The translations under genes were made by a program, and so were the position numbers. A model generated the notes under the pieces. That model was given only the letters and a program-made list of their open reading frames with translations, made no database searches and had not been told where the DNA came from. A stretch of DNA of 64,000 nucleotides, from the NCBI RefSeq assembly GCF_026723865.1, contig NZ_CP113529.1, forward strand, positions 6,001,816-6,065,815, given 5' to 3'. The first letter of the stretch is position 1. Each line of letters opens with the position of its first letter. Positions 37,692 to 64,000 of the stretch are shown here, piece by piece. The stretch is from Mycobacterium sp. Aquia_216. GTDB taxonomy: Bacteria; Actinomycetota; Actinomycetes; Mycobacteriales; Mycobacteriaceae.

Positions 37692-37846
37692 TGTTTCTCT
37701 GCCTGCCCTTCCACACCCACAGACGCGGTTCAAGTTCACAACAGGATACGTGGCGGCGCATCTCGTTTTCTGACCCGATGGCGGGCATCACAGCCAGCGG
37801 TTTTGGTCTCGATTCGGTGTGGTTTTCGCCTGGGCGCTGATCGCGG

Positions 37847-39862
<2,016 letters not shown>

Positions 39863-39866
39863 TCGA

Positions 39867-40388
39867 CTATGCCAGTCTGGACAGCAGTGTCCTCGCCAGT
39901 GTTTGAGCCTGCGGGCAGGTGTCAGCCACGACGGTGAGGTAGATCCAGCGCTGCAGGACCATGGCGGTCGCGAACGGAGCCGGGAGGCAGTAGGCATCGT
40001 CGCCCAGGCCGGTGATGGGCGCGATGGCGCTGACGGTCTGCCGCTTGTGCGTCGCAAAGGTGTTGGACACCGAGTTCAGGCAATCCTGGTTGGGGGCCTT
40101 GCCATCCGTGCAATCACCCCAGAACAACGTGAAGCTCATCGCGGCGCCCGACGCCGGCACGGAGGTGCAGTCCTGATCGCCACCGATGCCGGTCCGGGTG
40201 CGGCGAGGCGGCGGGAACGGCCTGCCGATGGCCTGGCTGATATCGGCGGCGCTGAGCAGCGAACACAGGTCCGCCGGTACACGAACGAGCTCGGCGTTGT
40301 TCGCCGACCCGGCGCCGGCGCCGCATGCCGACAGCACGAGGGCGGCGCCCAGCCCTGTCGCCGCGGTGACTACTCGTCCGATCAGCAT
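39867..40388 (-). CDS. DUF3558 lipoprotein
   Basis: This is 173 residues from ATG 40386-40388. The lipoprotein signal MLIGRVVTAATGLGAALVLS is followed by the lipobox cysteine in LSACGAG. DUF3558 features are PADLCSLLSAADISQAIGRP, paired cysteines (GGDQDCTSVPASG; GDCTDGKAPNQDCLNSV) and CLPAPFATAMVLQRWIYLTV. These are small actinobacterial lipoproteins of unknown role. Its stop is four bases from the leuA stop (convergent), so no separate terminator fits between. Confidence 0.82.
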   Translation of the reverse strand: MLIGRVVTAATGLGAALVLSACGAGAGSANNAELVRVPADLCSLLSAADISQAIGRPFPPPRRTRTGIGGDQDCTSVPASGAAMSFTLFWGDCTDGKAPNQDCLNSVSNTFATHKRQTVSAIAPITGLGDDAYCLPAPFATAMVLQRWIYLTVVADTCPQAQTLARTLLSRLA

Positions 40389-40474
40389 TTCCTGCCCACG
40401 CTCCCCGCGAATGAACCTATCCGCCGTGTGGGCCGCCGTGACCACAAAACCTCGGGCTGGGCTAAACGTCCGCG

Positions 40475-41467
40475 TCAGAACAGGGCGAGCTGGTCGTCGA
40501 CGGCCGAAGCGTCGACGAACTCCTCCATGTTGGTGCCACCGATCACGGTGCCGACGCCGTCCATGAACTGCGCGTCGGACACCACCGGCACCCCGAGCTG
40601 CCGGGCCTGATAACCCTTGCCCTGTTCGGGGGCGGCGTCATTGCAGACCACCAGCGAGGTCTCGCGGTCGACGACATCGGTGTAGGCCAGCCCGGCGTGC
40701 AGGATCCGCTCGACGAGTTCCTCGTGCGTGCGCCGCACCTCGGCGGCCAGCGCCACCCGCATGCCCTGGACCAGCGGCCGGCCGCGGACATACGGCCCCG
40801 GGTTGAGATACGGGCAGGGCATCCGCGAGGCCAGCGCCTTCAACGGCCGCAGTTCGTCGTGGGTCACTCGGCCGTTGGGCCAGCGGCGCCGGGTGACCGG
40901 ACGCACCGGCAACCAGATGTCGCGTTCGCGGGCCCGCTCGAGCGCGGACGCGAGAACGCCGGTCAACACCATCGCGTCGTCGAAGGCGTCGTGCGGCCGC
41001 TCCTGGGTGACGCCCCAGTGCGCGGCGAGGGTCTCCAACCGCAGATTCTCGACACCGAGATTGAGTCGCCGGGCCAGCTCGACCGTGCACATGACGCTGT
41101 CGACGGGAAGTTCGATGCCGGCGAGCTCGGACTCGGCGGCCAGGAATGCGTAGTCGAACGCGACGTTGTGCGCCACCAGCGTGCGGCCCCGCAGCACCTC
41201 GACCACGTCACCGATGATGTCGCCGAACTGCGGCTGATCTTCGAGCATGGCGGCGGTCAGCCCGTGCACGTGGGTGGGACCGGGATCGACCCCGGGGTTG
41301 AGCAGGCTGACCACCGATTGCTCAACCCGGCCGGCGGTGTCGAGGCCGAGTACCGCCAGGCTGATGACCCGCGCCTGCCCCGGCCGAAAGCCCGAGGTCT
41401 CGACGTCGATGACGGCCCAGCCCGTGTGCGGTTCGCCTGTCGGAAGACCCCAGGAGATCGGGTTCAT
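40475..41467 (-). CDS. DnaQ-like 3'-5' exonuclease with C-terminal BRCT domain
   Basis: This is 330 residues from ATG 41465-41467. The DEDDh exonuclease residues are visible: GWAVIDVETSGFRPGQ (Exo I), VAHNVAFDYAFLA (Exo II) and RPHDAFDDAMVL (Exo III). The C-terminal part (residues 240-320: VQGMRVALAAEVRRTHEELV, SLVVCNDAAPEQGKGYQARQ, VPVVSDAQFM) is a BRCT fold as in DnaQ-like proteins and ligases. It probably proofreads or trims DNA ends; the M. tuberculosis equivalent is Rv3711c. It is divergent from murT over 132 bases. Confidence 0.9.
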   Translation of the reverse strand: MNPISWGLPTGEPHTGWAVIDVETSGFRPGQARVISLAVLGLDTAGRVEQSVVSLLNPGVDPGPTHVHGLTAAMLEDQPQFGDIIGDVVEVLRGRTLVAHNVAFDYAFLAAESELAGIELPVDSVMCTVELARRLNLGVENLRLETLAAHWGVTQERPHDAFDDAMVLTGVLASALERARERDIWLPVRPVTRRRWPNGRVTHDELRPLKALASRMPCPYLNPGPYVRGRPLVQGMRVALAAEVRRTHEELVERILHAGLAYTDVVDRETSLVVCNDAAPEQGKGYQARQLGVPVVSDAQFMDGVGTVIGGTNMEEFVDASAVDDQLALF

Positions 41468-41599
41468 GGACTGAGAATGGCACGCCGGACCGACATCGCT
41501 CGGTCGCTGCGCGGTCGTGTCGCCACATACTTGGAGGAAGGCGCGGCCCGGCGCCCGGCGCCCGGCGCCGCGCTTGCGATCGCCTTTAAACTGCTGTGA

Positions 41600-42829
41600 A
41601 TGCTGACCCCCCGCGCACGTCTGGCTCTGGCCGCCGGAGCGACCGCGCGCTGGGCATCGCGAGTCACCGGACGCGGGGCCGGAGCGATGATCGGCGGCCT
41701 GGTCGCGATGACACTGGACCGCTCGATCCTGCGCCAGCTCGCGGTGGGCAGGAGAACCGTCGTCGTCACCGGCACCAACGGCAAGTCCACGACGACCCGC
41801 ATGACGGCCGCGGCGCTGGGGACGCTGGGCAGGGTGGCCACCAACGCCGAGGGCGCCAACATGGATGCCGGCCTGGTGGCCGCGCTGGCCGCCGACGGCG
41901 GCGCCGCGCTGGCCGCCCTTGAAGTCGATGAGATGCACGTGCCGCATGTCAGCGACGCCGTCGAGCCGGCCGTCATCGTGCTGCTCAACCTGTCGCGCGA
42001 TCAGCTGGACCGGGTCGGCGAGATCAACGTGATCGAACGCACGCTGCGGGCCGGCCTGGCCCGGCATCCGCGCGCGGTCGTCGTCGCCAACTGCGACGAC
42101 GTGCTGATGACCTCGGCCGCCTACGACAGCCCGAACGTGGTGTGGGTGGCCGCCGGCGGCTCGTGGGCGAACGACTCGGTCAGCTGCCCGCGCAGCGGCG
42201 AAGTGATCGTCCGTGACCAGGGCCACTGGTATTCCACGGGTGCCGACTTCAAGCGGCCCAGTCCGCAGTGGTGGTTCGACGACGAGACGTTGTACGGGCC
42301 CGACGGCCTGGCCCTGCCGATGGAGCTGGCGCTGCCCGGCGCGGTGAATCGGGGCAATGCCGCCCAGGCCGTCGCGGCCGCCGTCGCACTCGGCGCCGCC
42401 CCCGCTGCGGCGGTCGCGGCGGCGTCGGGGGTGGACGAGGTCGCGGGCCGCTACCGGACCGTGCGCATCGGCCGGCACGACGCCCGAATTCTGCTGGCCA
42501 AGAACCCGGCCGGCTGGCAGGAAGCGCTGTCGATGGTCGACAAGCACGCGGCCGGGGTGGTCATCTCGGTCAACGGGCAGGTGCCCGACGGCGAGGACCT
42601 GTCCTGGCTGTGGGATGTGCACTTCGAGCACTTCGAAGAAACCGCGGTGGTGGCGGCCGGCGAACGCGGCACCGACCTGGCGGTGCGCTTGGGGTACGCG
42701 GGCGTCGAGCACACCCTGGTGCACGACACCCTGGCGGCCATCGAGTCGTGCCCGCCGGGGCGTGTGGAGGTCGTCGCCAACTACACCGCCTTCCTGCGGC
42801 TACACCGAGCGTTGGCGCGGCATGGCTGA
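41600..42829 (+). CDS. murT: Lipid II isoglutaminyl synthase subunit MurT
   Basis: This is 409 residues, a Mur-ligase fold. The ATP site is TVVVTGTNGKSTTTRMTAAA, the central domain has ALEVDEMHVPHV and LLNLSRDQLDRVGEI, and the C-terminal domain ends VANYTAFLRLHRALARHG. With GatD it amidates the D-glutamate of lipid II in the peptidoglycan stem peptide. The Cys4 zinc ribbon known in pneumococcal MurT is missing: only one Cys remains in SCPRSGEVIV. The stop overlaps the gatD start by eight bases. Confidence 0.93.
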   Translation: MLTPRARLALAAGATARWASRVTGRGAGAMIGGLVAMTLDRSILRQLAVGRRTVVVTGTNGKSTTTRMTAAALGTLGRVATNAEGANMDAGLVAALAADGGAALAALEVDEMHVPHVSDAVEPAVIVLLNLSRDQLDRVGEINVIERTLRAGLARHPRAVVVANCDDVLMTSAAYDSPNVVWVAAGGSWANDSVSCPRSGEVIVRDQGHWYSTGADFKRPSPQWWFDDETLYGPDGLALPMELALPGAVNRGNAAQAVAAAVALGAAPAAAVAAASGVDEVAGRYRTVRIGRHDARILLAKNPAGWQEALSMVDKHAAGVVISVNGQVPDGEDLSWLWDVHFEHFEETAVVAAGERGTDLAVRLGYAGVEHTLVHDTLAAIESCPPGRVEVVANYTAFLRLHRALARHG

Positions 42830-43529
42830 ATCCACGCTGCGGATCGGGCTGGTGTTGCCCGACGTGATGGGCACCTACGGCGACGGCGGCAACGCGGTCG
42901 TGTTGCGCCGGCGGCTGCTGCTGCGGGGTATCGCGGCCGAGGTCGTCGAGATCACGCTGGACGACCCGGTGCCGGAGTCCTTGGACCTGTACACGCTGGG
43001 CGGCGCCGAGGACTACGCGCAACGGCTGGCCACGCGGCACCTGCTGCGGTACCCGGGCCTGCAGCGCGCCGCGCAGCGCGGCGCCCCGGTGTTGTCGATC
43101 TGTGCCGCCGTCCAGGTGCTCGGGCACTGGTACGAAACGTCGTCCGGGGAACGGGTCGACGGCGTGGGCATGCTGGACGCGACGACCTCCCCACAGGATG
43201 CGCGCACGATCGGCGAGCTGGTGAGCAAGCCGCTGCTGGCCGGGTTGACCCAGCAACTCACCGGGTTTGAAAACCACCGCGGCGGCACCGTGCTCGGTCC
43301 CGACGCCTCGCCGTTGGGTGCGGTGGTCAAGGGCGCGGGCAACAGGCGCGGCGACGGTTTTGACGGCGTGGTGCAGGGCAGTGTCGTCGCGACGTACATG
43401 CATGGACCGTGTCTGGCCCGCAACCCGGAGCTGGCCGACCTGCTGCTGAGCAAGGTGGTGGGTGAGCTGGCACCGCTGGAACTGCCCGAGGTGGACCTGC
43501 TGCGCCGCGAACGACTGGCGGCGCGCTAA
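42822..43529 (+). CDS. gatD: Lipid II isoglutaminyl synthase subunit GatD
   Basis: This is 235 residues, a glutamine-amidotransferase-like domain. The catalytic Cys is in VLSICAAVQVLGHWYE and the His in VVATYMHGPCLARNPELADL. It hydrolyses glutamine and passes ammonia to MurT. The start ATG 42822 lies inside the murT end, so the two subunits are made together. This matches Rv3712-Rv3713 in M. tuberculosis, where the second gene was once named cobQ2. Confidence 0.94.
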   Translation: MAESTLRIGLVLPDVMGTYGDGGNAVVLRRRLLLRGIAAEVVEITLDDPVPESLDLYTLGGAEDYAQRLATRHLLRYPGLQRAAQRGAPVLSICAAVQVLGHWYETSSGERVDGVGMLDATTSPQDARTIGELVSKPLLAGLTQQLTGFENHRGGTVLGPDASPLGAVVKGAGNRRGDGFDGVVQGSVVATYMHGPCLARNPELADLLLSKVVGELAPLELPEVDLLRRERLAAR

Positions 43530-43531
43530 CC

Positions 43532-43972
43532 GTGCGGGCCGAGATGGCGAAAATCAGCCCGAGACTGGCTGCCGGCGCCGCACTGCTCGGCGCGGCTGCG
43601 TTCATCACGTGGTCGACACCGGCGCGCGCCGACCCGGAAGTCCTGAACGGCCGGTACAACGTGCACTACGCGGACAACGACAAACCGACCGCGTGGCTCT
43701 TCGTCCCGTGCGGATCGGACTGCACCCGGGCGACCTCGCAAGATGGCGGGACGTTCGTTATCAGCTGGGAATTCCAACTCGTCAGTGGACGATGGACTCA
43801 CAGCGGGACGGCCCAGGCGCCGTGCCCGAACGGCGCATCGGCCCCGGTGACTGTCAACTACAGCTTCGATGCCGTGTCGCTCGCGGGAGAAGGCCAGACG
43901 ACGACGTCAGACGCGTGCAGTGGAGAGCCGAGCAAGACCTTTACCAGGCAATTCCAATTGAGCAAAGCCTGA
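43532..43972 (+). CDS. Small secreted protein
   Basis: This is 146 residues from GTG 43532 (or 142 from ATG 43544). The signal sequence MAKISPRLAAGAALLGAAAF leads to cleavage near ARADPE. The mature domain has two likely disulfides: FVPCGSDCTRATSQ and APCPNGASA with DACSGEPS. Its pattern (NGRYNVHYADN, TFVISWEFQLVSGRWTHSGT) is common to mycobacterial secreted hypotheticals. It begins two bases after gatD and may be co-transcribed, but a role in peptidoglycan is not evident. Confidence 0.72.
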   Translation: MRAEMAKISPRLAAGAALLGAAAFITWSTPARADPEVLNGRYNVHYADNDKPTAWLFVPCGSDCTRATSQDGGTFVISWEFQLVSGRWTHSGTAQAPCPNGASAPVTVNYSFDAVSLAGEGQTTTSDACSGEPSKTFTRQFQLSKA

Positions 43973-44125
43973 GGAACGTCAGACCATGGGCCGGCGGTGA
44001 GGACCACACCGTCGACCCGCCCGCCGATGCGGCTCGGCTACCTGGGCAACAAGATTCCTTTTAGGACCAGACGCGACGCTTTCCTCGACGCCGACGCGAG
44101 TGCGGCGGCTCGAGAAAGAGGCCCC

Positions 44126-44791
44126 ATGAATAGCACCTCAGCGACGATGGCCCGGACGACACGCCTTGGCGTGCTCGCGGCCTTGTTGACCACGGCCGCC
44201 GCGGGCTGGGCGGGTGGAGTCGCCGGCGCCCATGCCGCCCCGAGCGTTCCGGCCCCGCACACCGACCCCGGGATGCATGGCGACCCGGGCGCCGCCGCGC
44301 CCTACTGGCGCTATCAGCAGCAGCATCTCGACTGCGGGGAGATGGCGGTGGCCGACGTGATCGGCCAGATCAGCGGCCACGAGCCCAGCGAGGACGAGAT
44401 CAATGCCGCAGCGGAAAACATTGCGAGCGCGGCCCACCCCGGGCCGATTTACCGCCCCGGCAGCAGAACGAGCAACAAAGACCTGGTGCCGCTCTTGGCG
44501 CACTACGGCGTGCACGCCGACGTGGTCCACCCCGATACCGAAGGATTGGTGGGCGCTCTGGATCACGGGCGCAAGGTGATCGCCGGGGTGAACGACCACG
44601 TCATCTGGAACGACTCCGGCGACCGCACCAAGCAAAACCACTTCGTCGTCGTCATCGGCATCGACAACGACGCCGGTGTGGTGCACCTCAACGACAGTGG
44701 CGTGCCCTCGGGCGGTGACGAGCAGGTTTCGATCGCGACGTTCGAGGAGGCCTGGGGCGCCGGCGACAATTTCGCCGTCTTGACGACGTGA
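44126..44791 (+). CDS. Secreted C39-like (papain-fold) peptidase
   Basis: This is 221 residues from ATG 44126. The signal sequence runs through RTTRLGVLAALLTTAAAGWA and GAHAAPS. The catalytic-type Cys is in HLDCGEMAVADVIGQISGH, His in QNHFVVVIGIDNDAGVVHLN and the following Asp/Asn in LNDSGV, the C39-like triad order. Between them, LLAHYGVHADVVHPDTEGLV resembles the C39_2 family of bacterial secreted cysteine peptidases. The substrate is unknown. It is followed by recR on the opposite strand. Confidence 0.75.
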   Translation: MNSTSATMARTTRLGVLAALLTTAAAGWAGGVAGAHAAPSVPAPHTDPGMHGDPGAAAPYWRYQQQHLDCGEMAVADVIGQISGHEPSEDEINAAAENIASAAHPGPIYRPGSRTSNKDLVPLLAHYGVHADVVHPDTEGLVGALDHGRKVIAGVNDHVIWNDSGDRTKQNHFVVVIGIDNDAGVVHLNDSGVPSGGDEQVSIATFEEAWGAGDNFAVLTT

Positions 44792-44803
44792 ACGCGCCGC
44801 GGA

Positions 44804-45415
44804 TCAGACCATGGACCGGCGACCGGTCAGGGCTCGGCCCAGGGTCAACTCGTCGGCGAACTCCAAGTCGCCGCCCATCGGCAGCCCGGACGCGATTCGC
44901 GTGACGGTCAGGCCGGGAATGTCGCGCAGCACCCGGACCAGGTAGGTGGCCGTCGCTTCCCCCTCGGTGTTGGGGTCGGTCGCGATGATCACCTCGGTGA
45001 TGTCCACCCCGTCGACCCGCTCGCCGATACGGCTCAGCAGCTCGCGGATCCGCAGCTGATCGGGGCCCACGCCGGACAGCGGATCGAGCGCGCCGCCCAG
45101 GACGTGGTAGCGGCCGCGGAACTCCCGAGTGCGCTCGACGGCCTGGACGTCCTTGGGTTCCTCGACGACACACACCTGCGTGCCGTCGCGGCGCGGATCG
45201 GCGCAAATCCGGCAACGCTCGTCGTCGGAAACGTTGCCGCAGACCGCGCAGAAACGGACGCCGTCGCGGACCTTCGCCAGCACGGCGGTAAGTCGGTCGA
45301 TGTCCCGCGGTTCGACCGACAACAAGTGAAAGGCGATGCGCTGCGCGCTCTTTGGCCCGATACCCGGCAGCCTGCCAAGCTCGTCGATCAGGTCCTGGAC
45401 CGGTCCCTCAAACAT
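44804..45415 (-). CDS. recR: Recombination protein RecR
   Basis: This is 203 residues starting [20 protein letters not shown]. The helix-hairpin-helix is [15 protein letters not shown], the zinc finger is [20 protein letters not shown], and the Toprim core is [20 protein letters not shown] with [19 protein letters not shown]. It works with RecF/RecO in gap repair. It lies 12 bases after the ybaB-like gene on the same strand, the usual pairing. Confidence 0.97.
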   Translation of the reverse strand: MFEGPVQDLIDELGRLPGIGPKSAQRIAFHLLSVEPRDIDRLTAVLAKVRDGVRFCAVCGNVSDDERCRICADPRRDGTQVCVVEEPKDVQAVERTREFRGRYHVLGGALDPLSGVGPDQLRIRELLSRIGERVDGVDITEVIIATDPNTEGEATATYLVRVLRDIPGLTVTRIASGLPMGGDLEFADELTLGRALTGRRSMV

Positions 45416-45427
45416 GTCGGTAGGTAG

Positions 45428-45778
45428 TCAGAGCCCCGGTACCTGCGTCGGTGGGGCCGGTGGAGCCGGAGGGCCGCCCAAGCCGGCGGTCAGCGACCCC
45501 AGCTGCTCCTGCGCCATCTGGGTGACCTGCTTGGAGGCGTCCACCATGGCGCCGACGATCAAGTCCTGCAACGTCTCGATGTCCGAGGGGTCGACGACCG
45601 ACGGATCGATCTTCACCGCGATGACCTCGCCGCTGCCTTTGACAACCGCCTCGACCAACCCGCCACCGGCCTGACCGCGGATCTCGGCGTTCGCGAGCTG
45701 TTGCTGAGCCTCCATGAGCCTTTGCTGCATCTGCTGCGCCTGGGCGAGCAGCGCGGACATATCGCCTCCGGGTTGCAT
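45428..45778 (-). CDS. YbaB/EbfC nucleoid-associated protein
   Basis: This is 116 residues. The family core is [40 protein letters not shown] and [18 protein letters not shown]. YbaB proteins form dimers that bind DNA and are linked to RecR. The C-terminal tail is proline-rich ([16 protein letters not shown]). It precedes recR in one transcript. The first Met (45778) is used; the Met seven codons in is an alternative. Confidence 0.93.
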   Translation of the reverse strand: MQPGGDMSALLAQAQQMQQRLMEAQQQLANAEIRGQAGGGLVEAVVKGSGEVIAVKIDPSVVDPSDIETLQDLIVGAMVDASKQVTQMAQEQLGSLTAGLGGPPAPPAPPTQVPGL

Positions 45779-45876
45779 GACAATCCCCTCGCATCTTGGT
45801 CTCGAGTTGGTTTCGCCTGTGGGTGTCGGGCGATTCGAAACACCCAGCGTAGACCGCCCGCGGTTACCTTTGCGCC

Positions 45877-46638
45877 GTGGACCTACCAGTGAGCAGGCGT
45901 GTCGGGATCAGAACGATCATCGGAATGGTTGTTGCTGTTTCGACGATCATCATCCCGACGGCCACCGCGACCCCTTCCAACATCGCCGGCATGGTGGTTT
46001 TCATCGATCCCGGCCACAACGGCGCCAATGACGCGTCCATCGGCCGGCAGGTCACCACCGGTCGCGGGGGCACCAAGGATTGCCAGACCAGCGGCACCGC
46101 GACCAACACCGGCTATATGGAGCACACGTTCACCTGGGACACCGCGTTGCGGGTCCGCGCCGCGCTGACAGCACTCGGCGTCAGGACCGCCCTGTCCCGC
46201 GGTAACGACAGCGCGTTGGGGCCGTGTGTCGACGAGCGCGCCAACATGGCCAATTCATTGCGGCCCAACGCGATCCTGAGTATCCACGCCGACGGCGGTC
46301 CACCGTCCGGCCGCGGGTTCCACGTCAACTATTCGGCCCCGCCACTGAACCAGGTCCAGGCCGGCCCGTCGGTGCAGTACGCGCGGATCATGCGCGACCA
46401 GATGGCGGCCGCCGGCATCCCGCCGGCCACCTACATCGGCCAGAACGGACTGTACGGACGCTCGGACCTAACCGGCCTCAACCTGGCGCAATATCCCTCG
46501 ATCCTGGTCGAATGCGGCAACATGAAGAACCCCGTCGATTCGGCGCTGATGGAGTCCCCGGAAGGCCGGCAGAAGTACGCCGACGCACTGGTCCGCGGTG
46601 TGGCGGGCTTCCTGGCCTCCCAGGGTCAGGCGCGCTGA
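45877..46638 (+). CDS. ami1: N-acetylmuramoyl-L-alanine amidase (Amidase_3), Ami1-like
   Basis: This is 253 residues from GTG 45877. A signal sequence ([20 protein letters not shown]) precedes the zinc amidase: [20 protein letters not shown] (first His), [17 protein letters not shown] (Glu), [20 protein letters not shown] (second His) and [17 protein letters not shown] (catalytic Glu). It cuts the bond between muramic acid and the stem peptide. It matches Rv3717 of M. tuberculosis and is divergent from ybaB-like. Confidence 0.94.
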   Translation: MDLPVSRRVGIRTIIGMVVAVSTIIIPTATATPSNIAGMVVFIDPGHNGANDASIGRQVTTGRGGTKDCQTSGTATNTGYMEHTFTWDTALRVRAALTALGVRTALSRGNDSALGPCVDERANMANSLRPNAILSIHADGGPPSGRGFHVNYSAPPLNQVQAGPSVQYARIMRDQMAAAGIPPATYIGQNGLYGRSDLTGLNLAQYPSILVECGNMKNPVDSALMESPEGRQKYADALVRGVAGFLASQGQAR

Positions 46639-47135
46639 ACCATGCGGGCCGCTACCACGTGATTTCGGGTAGCGACGATGCCTTACAGCCGGTAGCGTAG
46701 ACGCGGTCTCCTGGCTCGGATTAGCCACGAGGCCAGATCGCTTGCGGCCCTGGCAGTTTCGCTATCCGAATTTGGCTGCGCGAAAAATCGGGACGAACAC
46801 CTAGCTAACATCAGGAACTTTGCCGAAACCTCTGTCGGAGCGCGGTGTCGTCCACTAGGGTTTGTTCCACTCATGTCGCTTAGACGTGCGGAGAGCATCG
46901 GTGAGCAACAAACCGTCGACGACGACAACAGCTGCGTTTTCGGCCGAGTCAACGACGACCGGCGACACCGCCCGGTGCGGGCTTCCGCAGACGTTACTGC
47001 CTGCAGTTAATCGGTTCACCACGAGGCGGTTTTCGGCTGCGTTCCAAGCTGTTGCACCGATATACGACCGCAGAAACGGCGGAAACCGGCGCGGAGTTAG
47101 GCCTTTACCGAGTAAGCCTTTTGAGTAGGGGTCGG
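46639..47135. other. 497-base intergenic region upstream of the NRPS
   Basis: There is no convincing gene here. Base composition is more AT-rich than the flanking genes. A TTG-started frame (46862-47128, 88 codons: [20 protein letters not shown]) ends eight bases before the NRPS start, but its third-base composition is weaker than that of its neighbours and it matches nothing I know, in particular not MbtH. TAGCTAACAT near 46802 could be part of a promoter. The NRPS ribosome site is AGGGG (47127-47131). Confidence 0.5.

Positions 47136-64000
<16,865 letters not shown>

Noticed and set aside
40475..42724. Very long minus-strand frame including the DnaQ-like gene
   Set aside because: The upstream part is the complement of murT. 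The DnaQ-like protein begins at ATG 41467.
46862..47128. 88-codon frame just before the NRPS as a real gene or MbtH-like protein
   Set aside because: It begins with TTG, its codon use is weak, and it has none of the MbtH residues; kept only as part of the intergenic description.

Overview
The window is high-GC DNA with strongly GC-biased third codon positions, frequent GTG starts and dense, overlapping operons. From remembered gene order (not a search), most of it follows the Mycobacterium tuberculosis segment Rv3687c to Rv3717. It is therefore most likely a Mycobacterium chromosome, probably non-tuberculous, because it carries large blocks that M. tuberculosis lacks: a stressosome-type operon, a heme catalase and a giant NRPS. 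No insertion sequence, phage, tRNA, rRNA or CRISPR array was seen.

Layout. 1-1.6 kb: the 3' end of a HAD hydrolase, a DUF6328 membrane protein and a frameshifted remnant of an AAA/LuxR-type regulator. 1.6-6.7 kb: rsfB on the minus strand, divergent from a five-gene operon rsbR-rsbS-rsbT-rsbX plus a multidomain phosphatase/kinase. Together they form a complete partner-switching cascade that could feed an anti-sigma/sigma pair, probably SigF. 6.7-10.3 kb: an iron-containing redox enzyme, a methyltransferase coupled to a CDGSH iron-sulfur protein, a DJ-1/PfpI protein and an F420-dependent oxidoreductase. 10.4-18.4 kb: conserved block of YqeY, then membrane protein-DUF4129-DUF4350-MoxR-DUF58, SpoIIM-like and RDD proteins. 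18.4-21.3 kb: small membrane protein divergent from a PadR repressor with a palindrome over its promoter, then glpK.

21.5-29.7 kb: a GCS2-family ligase, a methyltransferase, and the whole ergothioneine operon egtA-B-C-D-E, with a VOC-family gene 11 bases behind egtE. 29.9-35.4 kb: PknH-C-like sensor protein, catalase, two paralogous His/Gly/Pro-rich single-span membrane proteins each followed by a hairpin terminator, OsmC-like and DUF4185 proteins. 35.4-40.4 kb: asd-ask on the minus strand, divergent from leuA, whose leader contains a clear H-type pseudoknot matching the actinobacterial LEU element, then a DUF3558 lipoprotein. 40.5-46.6 kb: DnaQ/BRCT exonuclease, murT-gatD (peptidoglycan amidation), two secreted proteins, recR, ybaB-like and the amidase ami1.

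47.1-64.0 kb: one reading frame stays open to the end of the window (at least 5,621 codons) and encodes a non-ribosomal peptide synthetase: Cstart-A-T / C-A-T-E / C-A-T / C-A-T-E / C-A(partial). Modules 2-3 and modules 4-5 are repeats at about 7.6 kb spacing, with one perfect 176-base identity. The expected product is an N-acylated (or otherwise N-capped) peptide of at least five residues with D residues at positions 2 and 4.
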